Assembly (NCBI GenBank): GCA_007132495.1
Contig: SLOL01000026.1
Location: forward strand, 1-46,083
Reading direction: 5' to 3'
DNA: 46,083 bases
From: Balneolales bacterium
GTDB lineage: Bacteria; Bacteroidota; Rhodothermia; Balneolales; Natronogracilivirgulaceae
This document shows positions 41,100-46,083 of the stretch, piece by piece; position 1 is the stretch's first letter, and each line of letters begins with the position of its first letter. The notes beneath the pieces are model-generated. The model made no database searches and was not told the origin of the DNA. It saw nothing but the letters and a program-made list of their open reading frames with translations. Made by a program: the position numbers and the translations under genes.

Positions 41100-43481
41100 C
41101 TACAGTAACCAGGAAATTTTGGCAAACACCTGCCACTGTGACTGTTCCTGCGGCAGTTCATGCCTCAGGCGCGGGGCTTGTTCCCCCAGTTCGGCGAAGC
41201 CGCCCAGATAGATAGCTGCGGCATAGTTGATGCGATAACGAAACAGCATTTGATTCTGCAGCGTCCGAATACGGTTGGGTACACTATCACCATAGCGAGG
41301 TTCCTTAAACCGAAAATCCCGATATTGCATGATATTGCGAACCGCAAAACTGCGCGTAAGCTGGAGTTCGGCAGAAAGCCGCTGGGTCATGGCTTGTTGG
41401 GCCACAACATCATGAGAAAGCTGCATGAAATCCATCCGGTGAGACAGATCAACACGCCGATTAAACAGATACAGGGAATTGGACAGAGACAGTTCGTACT
41501 CTTCCATCCGTTCAATCAGCCGGTAATCGACGGCAGAACCGTAGGAACCGCTCACACGGAAGCGATAATCGGCTGAAACGTCGGTACTAAAAGAAGCGGA
41601 AAACCCGAACAGATCAAATGCGCGACTCTCCATTCCGTTACCCGAAAAGTCCTCCACATATTCGTAGTCATAATCTCCGGCCAATTGCAGGCGCGTTCGA
41701 TTGATCGCAAAAAGATCAACACTTTTTTGATGTGAAAAGGTGAGAAGATCCGGGTCTCCTGCAAGTGATCTCAGATCACCCCCATGCAGCTGCCAGTAAC
41801 CGGTGGTACTGAATTGGGGGCGGATGCGCTCAAAGTACCGGCTGTCCAGCCAAAAGTCATAGTAAGACCATACGGTAACACGCTGTACATCGGTCTGCTG
41901 CAGAATACCCGTACCTGTGATCAGATCCTTGCCGTACCTACGGGTTTCTGCCCGGTAATTCCAGCTGCGTCCGCTCCGGGCCATTCGGATCAGATAGCCA
42001 TAGTCGAACGTGGACGCGCTTGAAACGCCATATTCCTCACTGAAACGTTCCGGATACCTGTTCCAGGCGGCAAGCGGCTGGAATACGAAAGTGTGGTTGG
42101 ACCCCACTCCAATTTGCGCGTCATAACTGAGCAGCCGGTTATGGCCGTCTTCAGTGATGCGATCGCTGTAGAAACCGCCCATCATGAAATCCGATGAGAA
42201 GTCGTAGCGGTACCGGAACAAATTATTCCATGACGAGATCTCTTCATCCACCATCAAACGGGATCTTTGGGGCCCGGGATCAATAAACCATCCGGCACGG
42301 TCATGCATGGATATGACTGCCCAGTTGTGTTGACCGGTTTTACCGGTCCAACGGGCGCCGGCTGTCGGGTCCACTATAGAACGTGTATAGAGGGTCGCCG
42401 AAATCGGAAACCGGAAAAGATCGGTACGTTCCATAAAAAACGGGCGCCGTTCCTGCACTATGGGGAGAAAGCGGACGTTGCTGGTCATCTGAAAGGCGTC
42501 GGTTTCCACCTGACTGAAATCCGGAAAAATGGTGGCATCGATCACCGAATTGGAGGTCTGGTATTTCACATCCAGCCCCACAGAACCGGTATGATCGGCC
42601 GGATGATCCGTAATGTCGGTTCCCGAGCCCCGGCCCTCGGATAAACCGCTGGCATACGGTATAAACTGAACCGGTGTTGTTCCCGGATCCGGATTCTCTA
42701 TGCGGATTTGTGGTATTTGGCAAAGAAAGCAGCTTCGGTCAAAATCCCATTCCACAGGTGAAAACCGATGATTGAAGTTTCGCGGCTGCAGGCGAAACGG
42801 CAGGAATCCCATGCTCAGCCGGCCATCTTCCGCATCCGGAATTTGAAGATTCTGGAGAGGAATGGATGCTTCCACCACATATCCGCCGTCAAAACGTTTC
42901 ACCTCCGAATGCCATAAAAAGTCAAAACTGTTGTCGTCTTCGGTTCCCTGTGCTCCCCGATCGAGACGCATCGCATCAGCCTGCACCCCGGCGGCATTGA
43001 TCATCACCACATAGGCATTGAGACCATCACCAAACGGATCAAGGAAAAAACCGACCGCGTCATCACTGTTGAGTGACCAGTTGTTACGATCGGTCAATGT
43101 GGCTCTGATGCGGTCCGGATTCCCGTCCATATTGATAAATGCGATAAGAAAATTCGACCGGTGTATCGCCATCAGCACATATGTTTCATCTTCGGCCGCC
43201 CGGTTTTCACCCCGGTTGATTTCCCAGGGCAGCTTCCAAACCACGGCCTGCTCCCATATCTCCTCCTGAAGCATTCCATTGATATCGGGGCTGCGATCCA
43301 ATTCCGGTATTCCCGTTATCTGGTCCTGGACTATGCTTTGGGCCCGGTTCTTTACCGATTCCAGTAAAGTTTTTGAGAGAATCGCCTCTCCGGCTGGGCC
43401 GGCCGTGGCACTTGTTGTGCAGGATAACCCCAAAAAGAACACTACCGCACTTGTTACGGCAATACGAACATTCAAGTACAT
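41100..43481 (-). CDS. DUF5916 outer-membrane protein with CBM9-like domain
   Basis: The 793-residue protein has a signal peptide (VTSAVVFFLGLSCTTSATA). A CBM9-like beta-sandwich follows (about 60-240: SPDINGMLQEEIWEQA, DDAVGFFLDPFGDGLNAYV, YVVEASIPLQNLQIPD). Next comes DUF5916 (about 270-793) with TIFPDFSQVETDAFQM, ERRPFFMERTDLFRF and many amphipathic strands, ending in a short hydrophobic terminal strand. The family is common in Bacteroidota and Rhodothermota; it is a predicted barrel of unknown function, perhaps for glycan or peptide handling. It is convergent with the GH42-like gene (47 nt apart), which may or may not be functionally linked. Confidence 0.88.
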   Translation of the reverse strand: MYLNVRIAVTSAVVFFLGLSCTTSATAGPAGEAILSKTLLESVKNRAQSIVQDQITGIPELDRSPDINGMLQEEIWEQAVVWKLPWEINRGENRAAEDETYVLMAIHRSNFLIAFINMDGNPDRIRATLTDRNNWSLNSDDAVGFFLDPFGDGLNAYVVMINAAGVQADAMRLDRGAQGTEDDNSFDFLWHSEVKRFDGGYVVEASIPLQNLQIPDAEDGRLSMGFLPFRLQPRNFNHRFSPVEWDFDRSCFLCQIPQIRIENPDPGTTPVQFIPYASGLSEGRGSGTDITDHPADHTGSVGLDVKYQTSNSVIDATIFPDFSQVETDAFQMTSNVRFLPIVQERRPFFMERTDLFRFPISATLYTRSIVDPTAGARWTGKTGQHNWAVISMHDRAGWFIDPGPQRSRLMVDEEISSWNNLFRYRYDFSSDFMMGGFYSDRITEDGHNRLLSYDAQIGVGSNHTFVFQPLAAWNRYPERFSEEYGVSSASTFDYGYLIRMARSGRSWNYRAETRRYGKDLITGTGILQQTDVQRVTVWSYYDFWLDSRYFERIRPQFSTTGYWQLHGGDLRSLAGDPDLLTFSHQKSVDLFAINRTRLQLAGDYDYEYVEDFSGNGMESRAFDLFGFSASFSTDVSADYRFRVSGSYGSAVDYRLIERMEEYELSLSNSLYLFNRRVDLSHRMDFMQLSHDVVAQQAMTQRLSAELQLTRSFAVRNIMQYRDFRFKEPRYGDSVPNRIRTLQNQMLFRYRINYAAAIYLGGFAELGEQAPRLRHELPQEQSQWQVFAKISWLL

Positions 43482-43600
43482 GTTTTTAACAAAGACTCTG
43501 ATTTATAATAGCAGACACATCATTGAATACTGCCATTATAACCATAACAAAATCACAGGCGTTTCCGGCAATGTCGAATTCGGGGCAGATATAATATGAT

Positions 43601-43625
43601 CATTGATAATACATTATTGTCAATG
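43601..43625. repeat. AT-rich inverted repeat upstream of the DUF5916 gene
   Basis: CATTGATAATA and TATTGTCAATG pair over 11 bp (one G-U pair in RNA) around a 3-nt loop. It lies 120 nt upstream of the DUF5916 start and 143 nt after the dehydrogenase stop. With no U-tract, an operator or mRNA hairpin is more likely than a terminator. Confidence 0.5.
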
Positions 43626-43767
43626 GGTGAAAACGTAAAGAATGTGAATAAAAATATCTGAATAAAGATTACTTCCTTACATTTCAACACACCATATCCC
43701 TTTTACCTGCTCATCATAAAATCCTATGCACTTTATCTACCTGCTCTATTCATTCGTTAAATGATTC

Positions 43768-44718
43768 TTATGGGCGAATGTGAGAATGTGTGAGTTCATT
43801 ACAAGTACTCCACACTTTCCCGGATACTTCTTTATTCAGAGCATAAGCCGGGTACACATCCGCACCAAATCCCTGTTTAACGTCGGTGATAATCCCAGTT
43901 CCCACTTTCGCCGGCTTCATGATCTCCAGTTTATGATTGAAATGGGCACCGCTGAGATTTTTAAACCGATCGGACGTACATATTTCGTAATAGAGATCAG
44001 CTGTAAATTCCGGCGGACGGAAAAAAAGATTCTGAATCCGGGCAATCATTCGCCAGCGAGGTTTTACCTTCATCAGGGCGTCTTTCGACATCGTAGCGCC
44101 GTTAATCTGAATAGAGTATGTTTTAATCCCATCATTCGCTAATTCCTCAGCCAGCCTGAAAGTAAGCATCAGCAGCGCCATCTTTGAATTTCGATAATTG
44201 ATATACACACTGTGTGAACGCGGATCTGCCGGTTTTTTTTGCAGATGACCAAAATCTATCCCTTTCTTCGGGTTCAGAAAATGTTTGATGATGTTGCTTC
44301 CGGCATGAAGGATTCGAGCATCATCCGATTCAGCAAGCAGATCCCGGAGAAGCATCGTCATAAGAAACGGGCCGGCCACGTTGGTTGCAAACGTGATTTC
44401 AATGCCGTTGGGACTTTGCTTGTATGGAGCGCCGTGATTAAAATAAGCTGCGTTGTGGATCAGAACATCGAGCTCTTTGTATTTTTCATGGAAATTACTG
44501 CAGAAAGTCCGGATGGATTCGAATGACCCCATATCCACTTCTTCAAGGTGTACCTGTTTGTTTCCGGATTCCTTAGCAACTTGATCGAAAACCGGGCGAC
44601 TTTTTTCAAGATTTCGGCAGGCCATGATCACCGTATGGCCCTCCCCGGCAAATTTTTTTACGGCGGCTTTCCCAATTCCTGAGTTGGCTCCGGTGACGAT
44701 GACGGTTCGCTGTTTCAT
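43768..44718 (-). CDS. Short-chain dehydrogenase/reductase (retinol-dehydrogenase-like)
   Basis: The 316-residue Rossmann enzyme has the cofactor motif TGANSGIG (9-16), the Arg of ACRNLEKS that favours NADP(H), the NAA element in LIHNAAYFNHG, a Ser in LHAGSNI and the catalytic YRNSK (YxxxK, about 172). It would reduce or oxidise a carbonyl/alcohol; the substrate is unknown. Its composition is more AT-rich than the window's centre. It is transcribed away from the PEGA lipoprotein. Confidence 0.92.
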   Translation of the reverse strand: MKQRTVIVTGANSGIGKAAVKKFAGEGHTVIMACRNLEKSRPVFDQVAKESGNKQVHLEEVDMGSFESIRTFCSNFHEKYKELDVLIHNAAYFNHGAPYKQSPNGIEITFATNVAGPFLMTMLLRDLLAESDDARILHAGSNIIKHFLNPKKGIDFGHLQKKPADPRSHSVYINYRNSKMALLMLTFRLAEELANDGIKTYSIQINGATMSKDALMKVKPRWRMIARIQNLFFRPPEFTADLYYEICTSDRFKNLSGAHFNHKLEIMKPAKVGTGIITDVKQGFGADVYPAYALNKEVSGKVWSTCNELTHSHIRP

Positions 44719-44755
44719 CTGTTTAAATTATATGTATCACAATGTCACATGTAAT

Positions 44756-44811
44756 GCCATGACCGTATTTAATCATACGCCTGTGTGACCGGACGTCAGC
44801 CCGGTCATGGC
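44756..44811 (+). promoter_or_regulatory. Two competing hairpins upstream of the PEGA lipoprotein
   Basis: Arm GCCATGACCG (44756-44765) is perfectly complementary to CGGTCATGGC (44802-44811). The right arm overlaps CCGGTCA (44801-44807), which also pairs perfectly with TGACCGG (44786-44792, 8-nt loop). Only one can form at a time. The region lies 160-215 nt upstream of the lipoprotein start and close to the start of the divergent dehydrogenase gene. Whether it is transcribed is not known. Confidence 0.5.
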
Positions 44812-44971
44812 CATTTCATCATTCCAAAATACCCTATTGTTAATAATGTTATTTGTCCTGTCCCTTATAATAATACTTCATCTTCAATTTAAACTTTATA
44901 AATTCTTTTACGTAAAAAATATTCGTACATGCAAATGGCTGAATGCAACAAAATTACAGCAAAGAAACAAA

Positions 44972-45490
44972 ATGAAAAAAACTTTAACCCTGCTATTAAT
45001 TACCATGACAGTTATTTGCTTTTCCGGTTGTGCCACGGTTTTCACAGGCTCTTATGATAATATCAGCATTGAATCAAGGCCGGCCGGTGCGCAAATTCTT
45101 GTGAATGGTGTTGAAAGAGGAACAACTCCTGCATCAGTTCGTGTAAGGCGTAACCTGACTTCTGCAGATATCACCGTCCGGTTTGATGGCTACGAAACAA
45201 GGACTTTCAGGCTTGAACAAGAGTTTAATCCTGTATCTGTACTCAATTTGTTTAATCCACTTTTTTGGGGTATTGACGCCGCAACAGGTTCTATGTTAAG
45301 ATATCGTCCACATTTTTATGAAATAAACCTTCAACCTCGTTCAGCAACCGAATTTGTTGGATTAAAAAACCAGAAAAAATTATCTGATCTGGAAATGAGC
45401 GATGATAAATATTTAATCCGGGATTTTGGCAGTATCGCAATATCAGAGGCATTGCCGGATCATATTTTGATTATAAACCGTGTCAGGTGA
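44972..45490 (+). CDS. PEGA-domain lipoprotein
   Basis: The start at 44972 gives 172 residues with a lipoprotein signal (LLLITMTVICFSGC, Cys19). A PEGA domain follows: ISIESRPAGAQILVNGVERG with TTPASVRV and VRFDGYETRTF. Then a short hydrophobic stretch, LNLFNPLFWGIDAATG, resembles the end of many PEGA lipoproteins. A longer frame upstream (from 44807) would add an AT-rich 55-residue segment that buries the lipobox and is unlikely. PEGA domains are surface beta-modules; the role is unknown. Codon use is markedly AT-rich. Confidence 0.88.
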   Translation: MKKTLTLLLITMTVICFSGCATVFTGSYDNISIESRPAGAQILVNGVERGTTPASVRVRRNLTSADITVRFDGYETRTFRLEQEFNPVSVLNLFNPLFWGIDAATGSMLRYRPHFYEINLQPRSATEFVGLKNQKKLSDLEMSDDKYLIRDFGSIAISEALPDHILIINRVR

Positions 45491-45535
45491 AAGACGTATC
45501 CCGGCATTTAAACCGGACATTTTTCGTACAGATCC

Positions 45536-46083
45536 ATGAGCCTAATCAACCCACGTTTTTGGGAGATATTCTTTGAAATCTACGAAGCCTTGCCCCGGCA
45601 GGGGCCGGGCAATCGCGCCAGCGCTGCAAAAGCCCTCAGTCTTTGCGGTGAGTTTCCGTCCTCACCGGCAGTTCTTGACCTGGGTTGCGGTGTCGGTGGA
45701 CAAACACTTCACCTCGCTGAACTCACGTCCGGGACCATCGTGTCGATTGACAACCATGCTCCGAGCATCGCGCGCCTCAAGGTGACACTACGAGAGCGGC
45801 GATTATCACAACGAGTTCAGGCACTGGTTGGCGATATGGCTAACCTGGAACTACCACCGGAGAGCTTTGATCTCATCTGGTCCGAGGGTGCACTCTATAA
45901 CATCGGAATTAATAAAGCCCTTTTGACCTGCTACAGACTGCTGCGTCCAGGCGGTTACCTCGCTTTCACTGATGCCGTCTGGCGTATGGAAAATCCACCA
46001 CCAGAAGTCAAGGCAGGTTTCGACCTGGACTACCCGGCCATGGGTTGGGTGGATGATGTTCTGGTGATGATAGAAGACGGTGG
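45536..46083 (+). CDS. Class I SAM-dependent methyltransferase (3' end off window)
   Basis: An open frame begins at ATG 45536 and is cut by the right edge after 182 codons. It has the SAM-binding motif I VLDLGCGVGGQT (about residues 49-60), the acidic end of strand 2 in IVSIDNHAPS, motif II/III LVGDMANLELPPESFDLIWSEGALYNIG, and LLRPGGYLAFTD. This is the standard class I fold, UbiE/small-molecule type; the acceptor is unknown. It starts 45 nt after the lipoprotein gene. Base composition is more GC-rich than its left neighbour. Confidence 0.88.
   Translation, partial: MSLINPRFWEIFFEIYEALPRQGPGNRASAAKALSLCGEFPSSPAVLDLGCGVGGQTLHLAELTSGTIVSIDNHAPSIARLKVTLRERRLSQRVQALVGDMANLELPPESFDLIWSEGALYNIGINKALLTCYRLLRPGGYLAFTDAVWRMENPPPEVKAGFDLDYPAMGWVDDVLVMIEDG

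Noticed and set aside
1-46083. tRNA, rRNA, transposase or integrase genes
   Set aside because: No cloverleaf-like segment, rRNA core sequence or recombinase motif was noticed on either strand.

Overview
The window looks like chromosomal DNA of a Gram-negative member of the Bacteroidota/Rhodothermota/Balneolota group; Balneolota is my best guess. The reasons are a bacillithiol enzyme (BshA), aerotolerance genes of the batC-batD-batE type, a DUF5916 outer-membrane protein, a giant beta-propeller sensor kinase, a lysine/arginine-tailed DEAD-box helicase, several lipoproteins, and start regions that often lack a clear Shine-Dalgarno. Glutamate/aspartate-rich linkers in several proteins would suit a salt-tolerant organism. 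Lineage is inferred from gene content only.

Layout. 0-1.9 kb: an AT-richer pair, a family-4 glycosyltransferase and a protein running off the left edge, probably part of a surface-polysaccharide locus. 1.96-3.5 kb: pyrR-pyrB (pyrimidine synthesis). 3.7-6.3 kb: a three-gene signalling cluster (histidine kinase, CheY-like regulator, receiver-kinase hybrid) whose first gene has a wrecked N-terminus. 6.56-9 kb: sucC and bshA, convergent. 9.4-15 kb: a probable operon yebC-batC-batD-batE followed by an M20 peptidase. 15-18 kb: an E2 acyltransferase-panC-panD operon on the minus strand, with a PLP trans-sulfuration-type enzyme behind it. 19.4-20.9 kb: spmA-spmB. 21-26.6 kb: a minus-strand series (exported sugar epimerase, Ste24-like peptidase, DEAD-box helicase, CPBP protease). 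26.7-32 kb: SRAP/YedK, secG, MscS channel, rRNA cytosine methyltransferase, rimO. 32-38.4 kb: small lipoprotein, 1095-residue propeller sensor kinase, beta-barrel protein, and a flavoprotein disulfide-reductase homologue lacking key catalytic residues. 38.7-43.5 kb: exported GH42-like glycosidase and DUF5916 outer-membrane protein, convergent. 43.7-46.1 kb: AT-richer end with a short-chain dehydrogenase, a PEGA lipoprotein and a methyltransferase cut by the right edge.

Most of this is housekeeping. The least ordinary signals are: (1) five short tandem-repeat loci (periods 12, 15, 18, 21 and 51 bp, all multiples of three), of which two duplicate the 3' end of a gene together with its stop codon and a third lies in the last codons of a gene; (2) the disulfide-reductase homologue missing one redox cysteine, the His-Glu dyad and a Rossmann glycine; (3) the histidine kinase whose membrane N-terminus is separated from its PAS/kinase part by a stop and a frame change; (4) two mutually exclusive hairpins upstream of the PEGA lipoprotein; (5) an SpmA with a large inserted domain. 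No mobile element, CRISPR array, rRNA or tRNA was seen.
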